From Adiantum capillus-veneris (taxonomy: Eukaryota; Streptophyta; Polypodiopsida; Polypodiales; Pteridaceae): a stretch of 64,000 nt of DNA. The position numbers and the translations under genes were made by a program. Shown here in pieces: positions 11,740 to 24,553 of this stretch; the first letter of the stretch is position 1, and every line of letters starts with the position of its first letter. A model generated the notes under the pieces. It searched no databases. It saw only the letters and a list, made by a program, of their open reading frames with translations, and was not told the origin of the DNA. The stretch is from contig CM043963.1 of the NCBI GenBank assembly GCA_014529385.2, positions 81,308,412 through 81,372,411 of the forward strand, read 5' to 3'.

Positions 11740-12539
11740 TAGTGTTCTTTTAGGATAGACCATTAGTTTGAGTATAGGTGGCCTTGGAGATTATGATATG
11801 ACAATTGAGCCTTGATGGACATTCAAAATACAATGAGGTTTTATTCTTAGTTGGTTATGTGTAGATCGAGTCTTGGTGATTATAGTCTTGGTGTTTTACG
11901 TGTTGTAGCAGGACAATTTTACATGCAAAAAGGTGCCAAGAAATCTGTTAAGCAAGAGGGTTGATGGAGGTGAGTCCCTCACTCATTGATCTTAAGAGGT
12001 TTTAGCCAAGGGAAGTCAAAACTATGTCCAACTTGTGATTATTATTTTCCAAAAACTCTAAAAAAAACTAGTTCTAGACACCCCTAACTTCGTCAAATTT
12101 TTTGACCCCTTAAACATCATTTTTTTAATAAATTGTTCATAAATCCTATTGCTGAACAAGGTTTGTTCACAAAATCATAGAGCCGCTCAAAAGCTACAGG
12201 CTCATAAAAAATGTTTTGCAATCGGGCTCCGTATGTGAAAGTTATGTTGATTTTTGTGAAAAAAAAAAATCACTTCTTTTAACCATTATGAAAACCATTA
12301 GTTTTCATACACACATGTGCGTTTGCTAATCTAACCTTAGTAGTGTTGATGGGAAAATCTATTAAAAGCCTTTTTAATGCTTTTGAAACCTTCTATATTA
12401 TAATAGGTTTGGATTTTTCTACAGAACGATGACGAATTCAATGATTGCGCGACAAGTGAGATTCTTTACTCCTAACTCTCCTTGCCCTCTGCGCATCTGC
12501 TCGCGGCCCCACAAGGCTCTTTCTCACACCTCTACATTA

Positions 12540-12628
<89 letters not shown>

Positions 12629-12639
12629 CACGTGTGTGT

Positions 12640-12707
<68 letters not shown>

Positions 12708-13430
12708 TATCTTCTTCTAATCTTTCTGTGTAATTAGCCTCAACTCCTCTTAATCACTCCCTAATCTCTTCTAATCTCTCTGTGTAATCTCCCTTGCCTC
12801 CTCTTAATCACTCCCTCCCTTCCTCTTAATCTCTCCTAAACCTGCATCAATCAAAATTTCATTCTACTAACCATTGTAATTTGTCTTCTGAGATTACATT
12901 CACAGGTTCTAAACTTCTACTCTCCTCTCAGATACTAACCTTTTCCTCTCCTCTAGTCTATTGTCCTTTTTCAATTCTAAATGCACCTCAAAATTCAGTC
13001 TTCAATCTCATTCTATTAGTTTCTAATCTTTATTTAATCCTCTTCATTAATGACTACATACACTCATAATTGTTTTCTATCGCCTCCTTGATACACCTTT
13101 TAAACTCTTTTACTAAGTTAATCAAACTACAACTACATCTAAAATCACGCTCTATAAATTGAAAGTAAGTGACTATTCTCTAATTAGAGTACTTAATCAA
13201 TAAGTACTCTAATTAACTTTTTTCAAAGCTCTAAATAAGTACTTAAATCAATAAGCACTTAAAGAAAAAGATACATAAAAACACTTACTTGGTTGGGTAC
13301 TGAGTGTGATATTTCCACTTGACGTAGATTCTTTGCTTTTGATATTTAGCTCGTTTTTGGTGCCTTGTTTCCTTGTTGAGAAACTAGAACAATGAATTGA
13401 TGTAGCTTAAACCTCACCTTCTGATTCTAT
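11740..13430. other. Non-coding spacer with CT/GT microsatellite
   Basis: No gene is recognisable. It contains a (CT)n tract at 12544-12625 passing directly into a (GT)n tract at 12632-12703, and an AT-rich stretch with repeated 'AATCTCTCCTAA'-like pieces from 12710 to 12850. Reading frames here are simple-sequence artefacts. Confidence 0.7.
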
Positions 13431-13439
13431 CAAAGCACT

Positions 13440-15800
13440 AGCATATTCCACTCTAGTGTGGCGTCATGAGCTTGTTGTGGATATTTTAACATGATAGCGT
13501 TGCCTCATGCAAGTGCTTGAGACTTAACCAGGGCCAGAGAATAATAGCTGTAGGATCAAACTTAAGTTTGAGCCTCAACTACATGTGCTAGTGTAGCACA
13601 AGGGTTCAAAGGTAGCCTCATCAAATCCTTGGCTACCAATGGAAAGAGACTCAAAATTAAGTTTGAGCCGTTCTTAAGTTTGGGCCATTCATGTCTATGC
13701 TCGTGTAGCGCTATTGTGCAATGCTACCCGCATGACATCGTTGAGGATACTACCAAGGGCATAGAATAACACATTTAGGCTCGAATTGAGCCTTAACTTT
13801 TTATGCTCATATAGCAAAGCACTACTATACAAGCCTATCCTCCTGACATCCTTGTAGCTACCAATGGCAAGAGCCTTGCTTGCAGTGTAGCCCTACTATG
13901 CAAGGACACAGCCTCATGACATCCTTGTGGCTATCAAGGACATGGAAAAATATCTTTAGGTCAAGCTAAAGTTTGAGTATTTCGTATTGTAGCACTAGGG
14001 TGAAAGGCTAGCCTCGTGAAATCCTTGTTGCTACCAAGGTCATAGAATAGCATCCTTGTGGCAAACAATGGGAAAAGGCTTGCACTTAAGTATAGACCTT
14101 GCCTACAAATGTCAGTATAGCACTATGATGCATGTATAGCTTCATGACATCCTTGTGGATACCAAAGGAAACGAAAAACAATTTCAGGCTTGAGTTTAAG
14201 TTCGAGCCTCAATTGTATAAGCTATTGTAGCACTAGGGAGTAAGTATAGTCTCATCCTTTAGAGATACTAATTCCAAGAGGCTCTAACTTAAGTTTGATC
14301 CTCACTTGCATAGGCTAGTGTAGCACTAGAATGCAAGGCTAGCCTGATGCCATCCTTGTGGCTACCATGGGTATAGAATAGCACCTTAGGCTTGAGCCTA
14401 AGTTCAAGCCTCATTTTCATATGCTACTATAGCACTAGGATGCAAGGCTTTCATCATGAAATCCTTGTGTCTACTAAGGGAAAGAGGCTCAAGCTTAAGT
14501 CTGAGCCTTGCCTACATATGCTGGTATAGCACTAGCATGAAAGTCTAGCTTCATGACATCCCTGTGGATACCAAGGGAATAAAACAACACCTTTAGGTTC
14601 AAACTTAAGTTTGAACCTCAATTGCATATGATATTGTAGCACTAGTGTGTAAGGCTAGCCAAGGGACATCCTTGTGGCTCCTCAGGGAAAGAGGCTCGAA
14701 CTTAAGTTTGAACCTTGCCTACATATGCTAGTATTGCAAGTCTAACTTAATGACATCCTTGTGGCTACTTAGGGAAAGCAGCTCAAATTTAAGTTCAAAC
14801 CTCACCTACATATGCTATTGTAGCAAGTCTAGCTTAATGACATCCTTGTGCTACTTGGGGAAAGAGGATCAAGCTTAAGTTCGAACCTTGCCTACATATG
14901 CTAATGTAGCAAGTCTACCTTGAACTCTGCATATGTTACTTTAGCACTAGGGTGTAAAGTTAGCCTCATGACATCTGTGTGGCTACCAATGCCAAGAGGC
15001 TCAAACTAAAGTTCAATCCTCACTTGCATATACTAGAGTAGCACCAACATGCAGGGCTTGTTGCTACCAAGGGCATAGAAGAACACCTTTAGGCTCGATC
15101 TTAAGTTCAAGCCTCAAGTGCATATTCTTTACCACTAGGATGCAAGGCTTGCCTCATGACATCCTTATGGCTAGCCTTATTTGCATATGCTATTGTAGCA
15201 CTAGGGTGTAAGGCTAGACTCATGACATCCTTGTGGATACTAGGGGCAAGAGGCTTGAGCTTAAGTTTGAGCCTCACCTAGATATGTTAGTATAGCACTA
15301 TCATGCAAATCTAGATTCACGAATTCCTTTTAGGATTCATGCAAGAATAGAAAAACACTTAGGATTGAACTTAAGTCTAGCCTCATGACATCCTTCTGGT
15401 TACCAATGACAAGAGGCTCAAAATTAAATTTGATCCACACTTGCATATTCGAGTGTAGCACTAGCATGCAAGTCTAGCTTGATGACATATTTGTGGCTAT
15501 CAAGGGCATAGAATAGCATCTTTAGGCTTGAGCTTAAGTTCAAGCCTCAAGTGCATCAGGGAATAAAAAATCACTTTTAGGCTCAAACTTAATTTTGAGC
15601 TTCCTCTCCATATACTAATGTAGCACTAAGGTGCATGCCTAGCCTCATGACATCCTTCTGGCTAGAAAAATCATAGAGCTTCACTTTTAGGCTCAAATTT
15701 AATGTAGCACTAACTTGCAAAACTACTATAATGACATCCTTGATAGCAAGGGCACAAAACAACATCTTTTGGCTCAAACTTAAGTTCTAGCCTCGCCTAC
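13440..15800. repeat. Tandem array B: ~115-bp units with palindromic core
   Basis: Roughly twenty diverged copies of a ~110-120-bp unit: GCTAGTGTAGCACTAGGGTG, AAGGCTAGCCTCATGACATC, CTTGTGGCTACCAAGGGCAT, then GGCTC(A/G)AACTTAAGTTTGAGCC. One copy at 14595-14618 is a perfect 24-bp palindrome; another, at 13556-13571, is a perfect 16-bp palindrome. The flanks differ from array A but the palindrome and spacing are shared, pointing to a common origin. The array ends about 90 bp before the rightward gene at 15893. Confidence 0.85.
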
Positions 15801-15892
15801 ACATGCTAGTGTATTTTTTTAAATGTACTATTTAACTTAAACATGTGCTCCTTGTTTAGGTTCTAAAATTATTCTTTTTGTTTGTTTAAAGA

Positions 15893-18800
15893 ATGAAGGC
15901 TTTCAATGTACCAAGTATACCAGATCAGGGTGCACAAGTCTTCACACTCGATGTTCTTGGAATGTCCACTCACGCCAAAACTATTTCTCCAAGAATAAAG
16001 GTTGACAAGGCCTTTGAATTAACAAAAGAAGAAGGAGTAAAGTGGTTTGTGGATACCTACGATAAAGATGCAAACTACAAAGGTGACATCCATCTATGTT
16101 TGTCACAAGGTGATATGAAATATGGAGACATGGGGATTGTTGTGGGGTGTCAAAGATGATGTGGATGCAACAACAATGCCATGATTTGCATGTAATGTGC
16201 TACCTATTAGAGAGACCACAAAGGAAAATAAGTTTTGCTTATCATTGGGTACTTTTCATGTAGCAGACATTCATGAATAGTAGCAAATTAGGAAAAGAAA
16301 ATTCTATTGTAAAATTAGGATTGAAGATCTTCAACTTCACCAATCAAGAAGACTCAGGTGTGGACTGTGTGGAAGACCTAGTGAAGGCAGTGGAACATGC
16401 AAAGCGAGTCTTGAGCTTACCAAAGAAGATTGTACCTGCAAATAAACCAATAAGGGCACTATCTAAGAAAGTTGTGGAGAAGACAGGGAAAGCCATAGTT
16501 AGGGGTGCACTTGCAGCATCAAGAGGTTCCCGTGCAAGTGCTTCAACACATGCAAAGAATAGCACTTCCACCATTAACTTAGAGGAGAAAGAAGGTTCAC
16601 AAGAGCAAGATGCACAAGGACTCAGAAGAAAAACAAAGGCAAAGGATGATTCTACTCTTGAGGAAGATTGACAAAAACTAGCAAAGAGGAAGATGAAAAA
16701 GAGTGCAAAAGAAACAGAGGTTTTTGAAGAGGTGTTGATGGAAATGGAAACTCCATCCAAAGATAACAAGGCACTGACCTCCTTAGATATCAAGAAGGGA
16801 TTCTATCCTTTTTTGGGATTAATGAAGTCTTTAGCATGGACGTGACAAGGTGTTTTCCTGCTCCATCAAACTATGTGTACAGAAGATTAAGTCTAGATTG
16901 GGTCAGGATTTTGACTTTAGACTTCATTCAAGAACCAAAGCAAGAGGAGATATTGGCAATTTTGATGCCTTGTGATCCTTCCAAAAAACTCCTCTTGACA
17001 AACTTGCCAAAGATGATGTTTTCAATGTTGATTATTGGATCATCTCTGGACAACACTCCATTAGTGCTGCAAAACGTTTGCAGGGTGCAAAAGTTGCAAA
17101 GGTTACCCCTCAATTGCGTCAAAAATTCAAATATAGACGATCAAAGATTATTCTCAGTTGCCCACCCAAGATCTCTCATGAAATCTCCAAAGATGTGAAT
17201 GGCTCCTTGACCAACTTATGCAAGCTAGAGCACAATGGCATGCAAATGGTTGTCCATCTAAGACACCACCTGGTGTCAACCAAACCAAGAAGGACTTTGA
17301 GGCTTGGAAGGTACTTGTTTGATTCTTTGAAAACATGGATGTGAGTCTTTTTTATCCATATTTATTTGTAAACTAGAGTCTATAATAGTCTCAATCAAGA
17401 CCTCCATGTGCTCATTTAGAACTTAAAGTGAGGTTTTAACTCAAGATTTTGTGTCACTTGCATATGAGTCTATAGCAAACAAGCGAGTCTCGAACTTAAG
17501 TTTGAACCCCACTTACATATACCCATGATTTTGGACTTTGCATAGATGTATGTGAGCATATTAAGAAACAATTCAATCTAGCCAGGCTTGAACTTATTAA
17601 GTATGCATCTCAATCCCACAAGGTAGAGCCTTGTCAATATTGATGTTGGAATTTTCAATTTTGCAGACCTTTGTTGAGACAACAGAGCACACACTTTAAA
17701 AGGGATTTGTCAAGACCAACTTCCATTTGCTTCTATGTGATGAGCACATATGGAAGAATTGGGTCAAGATTATGAGACAATATGCTCAAGGCTTGCTACC
17801 AAATACAAAGGGAAAAACGATTAATGAAGGTTCCGACAAAAATCCTAAATTTCTAACTATGAAGGGTGGTCACATTCGACAAGCACCTGGCACAGCAACG
17901 CTGGCACCTACATTATTCAGATGCATTTTAGGCCTCGAGAGTAGAGAAGTTCTTGAACTACAAAATTCAATTTTGGACAAAACCATCTTGCTAAAGAAGG
18001 GCAAGCATACCCATCATAGGATGGACATGGATGAGATGGCTTGGAAGTTAAAAAGAGCGCGAGTGTTGAAAGAAGCAATAATATCATTCTTCTTTGATTT
18101 GACAAGGGAAAAACTATCTTGGGAGCAATTTTATGAGAAGTAAAAGCTAGGAGAGCATGAGTACAATCAAATGACAATCTATAGCCAGTACTATGTCAAG
18201 GACTCCCTCAACAGAGCATAGAAGACTCCACCCTCACTTCCAAAAAGTGTAGTAACTCTCCTCAATCATCTTTATAGAGCTAACATGGGCATAATATCTC
18301 AAGATGAGTCTATTCCATGGAGAATCAAGGGGGTGGGATTTGATGGGGAAGATCAAAGAATTTTGCAATACAGAGCATGTACCATTTCAATTGGTCGTTT
18401 TGAATCTTCATGGTACTAAAGAAAAGCTCTCTATAGATTTTTTTGCAAATTTGGCACTCAATCTAAACACATTGAATACACAATACGAATATGTGCTAGT
18501 GTGTTTCAGTGATTTCATTAATATCAAAATGCTTGTTGAAGGTGTCCTAGCTAGTCAACTAAGGTCCATATTGAATATGAAAATATTCAAGCAACAAGAG
18601 ATGACTCATGGATAGGTGGAACTGTGGACTCTGCAATGGTTTCTCTTTTTGTTAGCAAGGTTGATAGGTTTGCGGCTATTGGCAAGGATCATACAAAAAG
18701 AGTCTTTTTCTCAGGCTCTTGTGGCAAGGATCATGAATTTATTGATAGAAACTTCATTGATGGCCTTATCACAGGGTTTTGTCCTGAGCAAAGCTATGTT

Positions 18801-19370
18801 TTAGAAATTTTATGCGGTGGAGTTGTGTTGGAGCAAAGCTTGTTGAAGAAGAGAAGGAGAATTGCTCTATGTAAAGATGATTTTGAAGCAATGGAGTTAG
18901 AATCTCAATGCTCTAGCCTTTTGGAGAGCGATGTGTCCTTGCAAGAGTGGTGTGGTGCAAGTCAAGCATCACTTGCGAGACAAACAATGGAGCTGGATGA
19001 TACAGAAAAGGAAGACCCTAACAATCATGACATCGATGAGCAACAAAGCAGCGGAGAGGATGTTGATGGAATGAAGAAAATGATATTGTAGACAACACGG
19101 ATGATAGCGAAGTTCAAGAAGCTACAAATTTTGACCATCAAGGGGGGGGGAGACAATGTTGAAGAAATGAGTCCAGTTGTGGATGTTGAGTGTGCAAAAG
19201 CAAATGCTGAAGATAATGAGGATGATGATGCAGGCAATGAGCATGCACAAGAGGATGATACAGCCCCTCAAGACATTGTAGCTGATCAAAAAGGTGTGAA
19301 TGCTTTTGAGAGTATTTTTTATACTAGGTTTAATGATGCATACCGTTATCGTGTACCAGCAGACTCCTAA
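15893..19370 (+). pseudogene. ParB-like and DNA-methyltransferase-like gene, frameshifted
   Basis: The first exon-like frame starts with ATG at 15893 (MKAFNVPSIPDQGAQVFTLDV). A Lys/Glu-rich linker follows at 16273-16671. Around 16985-17075, DDVFNVDYWIISGQHSISAAKRLQ resembles the ParB/DGQHR-type motif (G-Q-H-S/R followed by a helix). Near 17304, GCTTGGAAG|GTACTTG looks like a splice donor, with an acceptor near 17665 (TTTTGCAG|ACC). At 18304-18615 the frame gives FQLVVLNLHGTKEKL and YEYVLVCFSD, and at 18624-19091 it gives YVLEILCGGVVLEQSLLKKRRRIAL. This order resembles the DPPY-like and FxGxG-like motifs of N4/N6 amino-methyltransferases, but both are degraded. The tail is acidic, with a frameshift in a G-run at 19142-19150. 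Several other shifts and stops make the copy inactive. ParB fused to a methylase is common in prokaryotes; in a plant it would be notable. The methylase reading is inference. Confidence 0.45.
17487..17512. repeat. Palindrome core in putative intron
   Basis: TCTCGAACTTAAGTTTGAAC repeats the core of arrays A and B inside the probable intron (about 17313-17665) of the ParB-like gene. Further copies lie at about 19520-19542, 19668-19690 and 19860-19882, downstream of the same gene. Confidence 0.75.
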
Positions 19371-20201
19371 AGTGTAAAAAGGCAAGATAGTGTATTGAAT
19401 TGATCAATTGTGATACTTTAGGTTCTTTGAACACTATTTTCTTAATATTATCTTGTGTCTTTATCTAAAATTATGTCATTTTAATTAGATTTAATTGTTG
19501 TTGATTTAAAAGATCATGGAGGGATCAAACTTGAGTTTGAGCCATCACAAATCACATGTTTTTTATTTAAAGTGCCAAATCACAAATCATAGCTAACATA
19601 TAGATGTGTATTAAGAGACAGAACTTTTGGTTTTGGTGAGACAATAATAGTAGTACCAAACACTAATGAGGCTCAAACTTAAGTTCAAGCCTAACAAGGA
19701 GAGCTAGTTAAGCACTTGTATATGAACTTCAATAATAAAAGTCCTAGCTTAGTTATCCTAAGTGTGACTTGAGATTCCATATCCTAGTGTAGCACTTGCA
19801 TATGTTACGTGAAAATCAAAATGTCTTTGTACCTAACAAGGCATTGAATTCTAGTTTGCAGGCTCGAACTTAAGTTTGAGCCTTGCCTCCACATGTTAGT
19901 GTAGCACTACCATGTGAGGCCGAGCTCATGAGCACTACCATGTTAGGCCAACCTCAAGAGCATTGTAGTAATAGAATCTCAAATAACAATACTTATGGAT
20001 TATGAAGTAAAAAGGATCATAGCTTGAAAAATTCATAGTTAAGAGGTTTTTAAAATAGGCCCTGGATGTGGACAATATAATAATTTTATACATAGTTCAA
20101 TGGAGCCTTTCTAGCATAAAATGTCTCGGTTAGATGGAAATGAAATGGATTCTATGAAAATCCACTAGACTATTTCCTAAATAGGTAAAAATGGTTTTTT
20201 T

Positions 20202-20632
20202 CATCTTTCAGATGAAGACAACAAAATAGAAGATGAAGATAACATATCTCAAGCAGCACAAGTGTTGCCCACCATTGTTGGAGAGACCCACTTTCATAAA
20301 GGTGATCTTATTGAGCACAAAAGTTATCTTGTAGAACAAACCTCTCAAAAAACTTCAAATGACATGACTAAAGGGAGCGAGAACATGCTTTCATTGCTGC
20401 AGAGACCCAAGTTCATGAAAGCAACATTATGAATAGTGAAGAGGAGATGGTGGTGGTAGAGCATCAAAGTGATTTTGTTGTGCAAAATTCTCCAAAACCT
20501 TCACACGACACTAACAACATGCCTCAAAGAGATAAGGATGCAGAGGGTAGTGAGAAGAAGGGTGAAGCCAATGAAGAGCTCCCAGCTACTCTTGCAACCA
20601 AGGATGTACAAGAAAAAATTGACAAAGGATAG
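20202..20632 (+). pseudogene. Acidic linker exon(s) of FCP1-like gene
   Basis: A pyrimidine-rich acceptor (TTTTTTTCATCTTTCAG, ending about 20210) precedes DEDNKIEDEDNISQAAQ. A second frame at 20429-20632 reads NSEEEMVVVEHQSDFVVQ and ends in a Lys/Glu-rich stretch. Both are low-complexity acidic sequence of the kind found before catalytic domains. They lie 5' of the FCP1-like domain on the same strand. No independent function can be given. Confidence 0.35.
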
Positions 20633-21038
20633 GAAAAGCGACACCAAATACAAACAAAGTACAAAGCATTCAAGAAAGGGAGCAAGGGATTGAAGTTGGT
20701 GAGAAACACAAAGGTACTTATTTTTCCAATGTGATTAGTATAGATATGGCCCTTTCTGGAAGATAATACAAAATTCCATTATGTTGTCTTTGCAAGTGAA
20801 ATTAACATTCAAAATCAAGGATACAGTGTGCCAAAGTAGACATCAACGTTTAGGAGTTACGTCCTGATGCACGAAAACGTAGGCCACTTGGAAGCTTATA
20901 TTCTTTTGAGAGAGGTGGAGATAAACTAGTCTTTCAATCTTCCCACATCAATAGAGAAATGCAATTACTTTTAGGAGATATCATAATAGATGAGTATAGG
21001 AAGTATGAGACATAAATAAATGTCTGCAATTTACAATT

Positions 21039-21857
21039 GTGTGCCGCAAATATATGGTCCCTTGTTCTGAGATTTATAAGTGCAAAACCTTAAATTGTTA
21101 TCATTCTTTTGTATCGTATGTAGAAAATATTGCTCATGCAATCAGCATGAAGAAACATGCGCTCATTCTTCATCTTAATGGAGTTTTACATCCATATACA
21201 AATTGTGTCAAAATTGACCTTGGTCACACCACTATTGTTGTTCGCCCGAGTTGTTTTGAATTTTTGGATGAGAAATGTCAGTACTTTCATGTTGATGTTT
21301 GGTCCACCATGCTACAAAATAATGTTTGCACTTATGTGAACACTCTTGAAAAGCATGCACATAAACAATATCATTTCTTTATGGTATGGGGACAAGAACA
21401 TTGCTACATCCATAATCTTCAAAAAGTGTATAAACCAGATAAGCCTAATGTTGAGGCTATGTTTAAGCCTTTGTTGAGGGTTTGGTATCAATGTAGGAAT
21501 TTATGCAGTACAAAGAATACATTTCTCATTGATGAGAGCCCTTTCAAGGGATGTATTAACCCAAAAGATAACTGCTTATATCCTGAATATTTTCAAGGGA
21601 GGCCTGGCTATCTTCTTTGCAATGAGCTTCTACCATACCTTTTGAATCTAAATAATACAGATGAAATTCGATCTGTTATTTCACTCAATCAACTAGGACA
21701 ATCTCCCATCACAGAGGTTCATGACCTATTTACAAAGTTTCAAGACATAATGGAAGAATGGGGCATGTTCAATGCCCAAGTTCTAAGGGAAGAACTTGAC
21801 AACAATTCAATCGAAGTGGAAAGCTCATCTTGTGCACATTCAAAGCTACCATTGTGA
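21039..21857 (+). pseudogene. FCP1-like (NIF/HAD) phosphatase domain, nucleophile lost
   Basis: The 272-residue frame follows the FCP1/SCP phosphatase order. Motif 1 is at residues 40-48 (KHALILHLNGVL), followed by IVVRPSCFEFLDEK and FHVDVWSTMLQNNV. FFMVWGQEHCY comes next, then VWYQCRNLCSTKNTFLIDESPFK near residue 170, then NPKDNCLYPEYF. In active HAD enzymes motif 1 begins with the nucleophilic Asp; here it is His. The plant subfamily I know reads DLNG at this place, so the Asn is normal and only the first Asp is replaced. FLIDESP keeps the later acidic motif. The first ATG (21039) follows an acceptor-like region, so the true protein probably began further upstream. It is likely catalytically dead or a pseudogene. 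Confidence 0.7.
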
Positions 21858-22685
21858 AATAACAAGTTATGTTCAAGAAAGTAGGGGCAAGAAAGTAGTA
21901 AACTCCTTAAGCAAGGATCCAGCTATGTTGGCATCCAAATTTGGTGTGCCACTATTATCTTCAAACCAATTGAGCTTGTTAAAATTGTCTCACAAAACCA
22001 AACATTTGAGTTATCAACGTGCTATTTCTTATGCTACTAGCTTGGGGTATGGTCATGGTCATTTCATTAGTGGAGTTGCAGCAAAAGCATACATATCAAA
22101 GCTACAAAAGGCCTACTTAAGCTTATGGGTAGGACTCACTTTAGATCTATCAAAAATATAAAAATTAAAATCAAATTGTTATCTAATCTAGCATATTTGT
22201 TATTGAAGGTGGAAGAAAACAACCAGTAAGGGCTTGTCATGCGCGTTGACTCAATCACATGGAATGTTCACATGCATCTAGAGTGGTGGAAATGTGTTAA
22301 GAAGATTTTGACTAAAACAATGTGTTGGGTTCTAGTATTCTGGCCAAAACAATGTGTTGGGTCCAATTATTTGAACATGAACAAAATATGTACACTTTTA
22401 TATTTCATCAACTAGATGTTATTTAACCTTGAAAAAGAAGTCTCTATTTTATCTTTGTGGTTGGAGCTCTTTGTACAAGACTTCTTCTGTGTATTGAAGA
22501 AAAATATTTTCTTTTGTTGTCTTCTCAAGGTTTAAGTCTGTATATATCTTGGATAAAATAAATAATGCTAGTGCACAGTGTGTTAATTGAAAATAATATC
22601 TCTTCCATTGACCATCATGCCTTTTTTTTAAACAGGAAATTTTGAAGCATATAATTTTGATTTCAAATGTACAAAGCATTTACTA

Positions 22686-23340
22686 TTGAGGTGGCACATG
22701 TCATTGAGTACTCATAAGCCTAGAAGGAAACTGATTCCACCACCCTCAGATACTATAAAGAAACAAAGAAGAGTATTGATCGTTGAACTCAATGGTGTTT
22801 TACTTAAGACCATTGAAATGCAACATGGTGGTGTATGCCCAGACTGGGGAAAACATATGCATCTCATTGAAGAGAGTACGAATGTCTGGCATTTTATTCG
22901 CAAAGATGTATTCACTTTCCTTGATTTTGCATGCAATAGTTTGAGGTGTGGATTTGGAGCACAAATAGATTGCAAAGGACTTGCCGTATTCTTGAGTTAT
23001 GCTTTGCACAACACCATCAAAAATTTAATGTCATAGCAGGATAGGCAGCATGCCAAAAGATAGATCTTCCAATTGGATATCGATTTGTATACCACAAGAA
23101 CTTGGATGTAGCATGGAAAATTTTTGATGGTTTGGATGGAAGTAATACCTTAATTTTTTACGAGGCCCTTTATAGTGCAATGTGGAATATGCCTAGAACC
23201 TACTTGATTTTTCCAAAAATGTGGAATCAATCAATAGAAGAGATTGGAAGTTTTCTGGAGAGAACAATCACTGCATGGTTACTTGGTTGGATCTATGCAA
23301 GGGACAAACGAGAGTATACTTGAAATACGTTGGTAAATGA
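22686..23340 (+). pseudogene. Second FCP1-like domain copy, broken
   Basis: Frame 22686-23036 gives RRVLIVELNGVLLKTI, WHFIRKDVFTFLDFACNS and CGFGAQ. These are motif 1 and the RxxxxxFL segment of the FCP1 family, with Glu at the nucleophile position. After a frame change, 23102-23323 gives NLDVAWKIFDGLDGSNTLI, then MWNMPRTYLIFPKMWNQ and GSFLERTITAWLLGW. This lines up with the NTLLIDDSPYK..NP..IFP segment of the first copy but without its acidic residues. It is a diverged tandem duplicate of 21039-21857, about 1.6 kb downstream, and clearly non-functional as a phosphatase. Confidence 0.6.
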
Positions 23341-23399
23341 AGCAGCTTGTGATAGAGAAACCTTGTACGTATTGGACCGATACATGAGAAAACACAATG

Positions 23400-24553
23400 T
23401 TTAATGATGTATTTATAGTTATTGAGCCTCTTGACATAGTATCATTTCCAAGGATGAGTTGTAAAATACTTGGATCCATGTAAATATGTAAATTGGATTT
23501 TATTTTCTATCTTGGTGTTTCTAAACACCACACTATTTTGAGGTCCCTTCAATTTTAAAATCTGTTTTTGCTTATTGTAGATTCTTTTCATTAGTGTTGA
23601 TATAGACAATTCTTTAACATTAATGTCTCAAATTTGAGCTACTGATTCAAAGAACTTTTTTCACATGAATAATGTTGTATAATGCAAATTGAGTTTAGTG
23701 CCATGCTTTCCTCATGCTTTTGATGTCATTGTAGTCGATGCATATAAGTATGTATTTAAATACACATATCGACCCTATAGATATGTGTTAAGTGGTATAT
23801 GAAACGTAGAGTGTAACCGTCAATACATGATAGCTCAAACTACACAAAAATACTAAGTTTTTTAACAGCATCATAAGAAATCGGACTTGAATAATTCCTA
23901 AAATTCCTAAATAGGTATTTTTAGTGCTTTGCAATGATTCTTCATTCAATTCAAGCACTAAAATGTACTTGAGCAATGTAGACTCCAAATTTTGATGCAC
24001 ACTCTTCACTATGCATCAATGCATCATTTGGTGGTGGCTTTCAAAAGTGAAGCGTACATACATGAATTAGTTTTTATCAAACCACACACCACATTAGACT
24101 CAATGGCAAACCCACAATTTAATGATCATTTACAAACACAAGTCGGTAACACTTGAAAGAGCCTAATTGAGTGACATGTAACAATTTTCTCAACACTTGA
24201 TTTAGGTTCATAACATTGTCACACTCAACCACTCGGAAATCCAAAATATGGAATCTTCATGAAGCACGAATCACTCCAAGTAAAAATATTGCAAATTTTG
24301 AACAAAAACTCTTCCTTCCCAAGGTGAGTTGCGGATCCGCTCAACCCGAGCCCAAAGATTCCTATCATGCAAACTTGGTTTGACTCAAGTTTAAGCTCAA
24401 TTCCATTTTTTTTTCTCTTTCGTTTTGTGGGTAAGCTAGGTGACAGTTGTCCCAATCCTAGACTTGGTGACTTACCACAAATTTGAGAGGTCCCTCTTTT
24501 TTCAGAGTCTCAGGCGGAATGCACTCCTTGGAGTTTTGATTAAAATGTCAATG

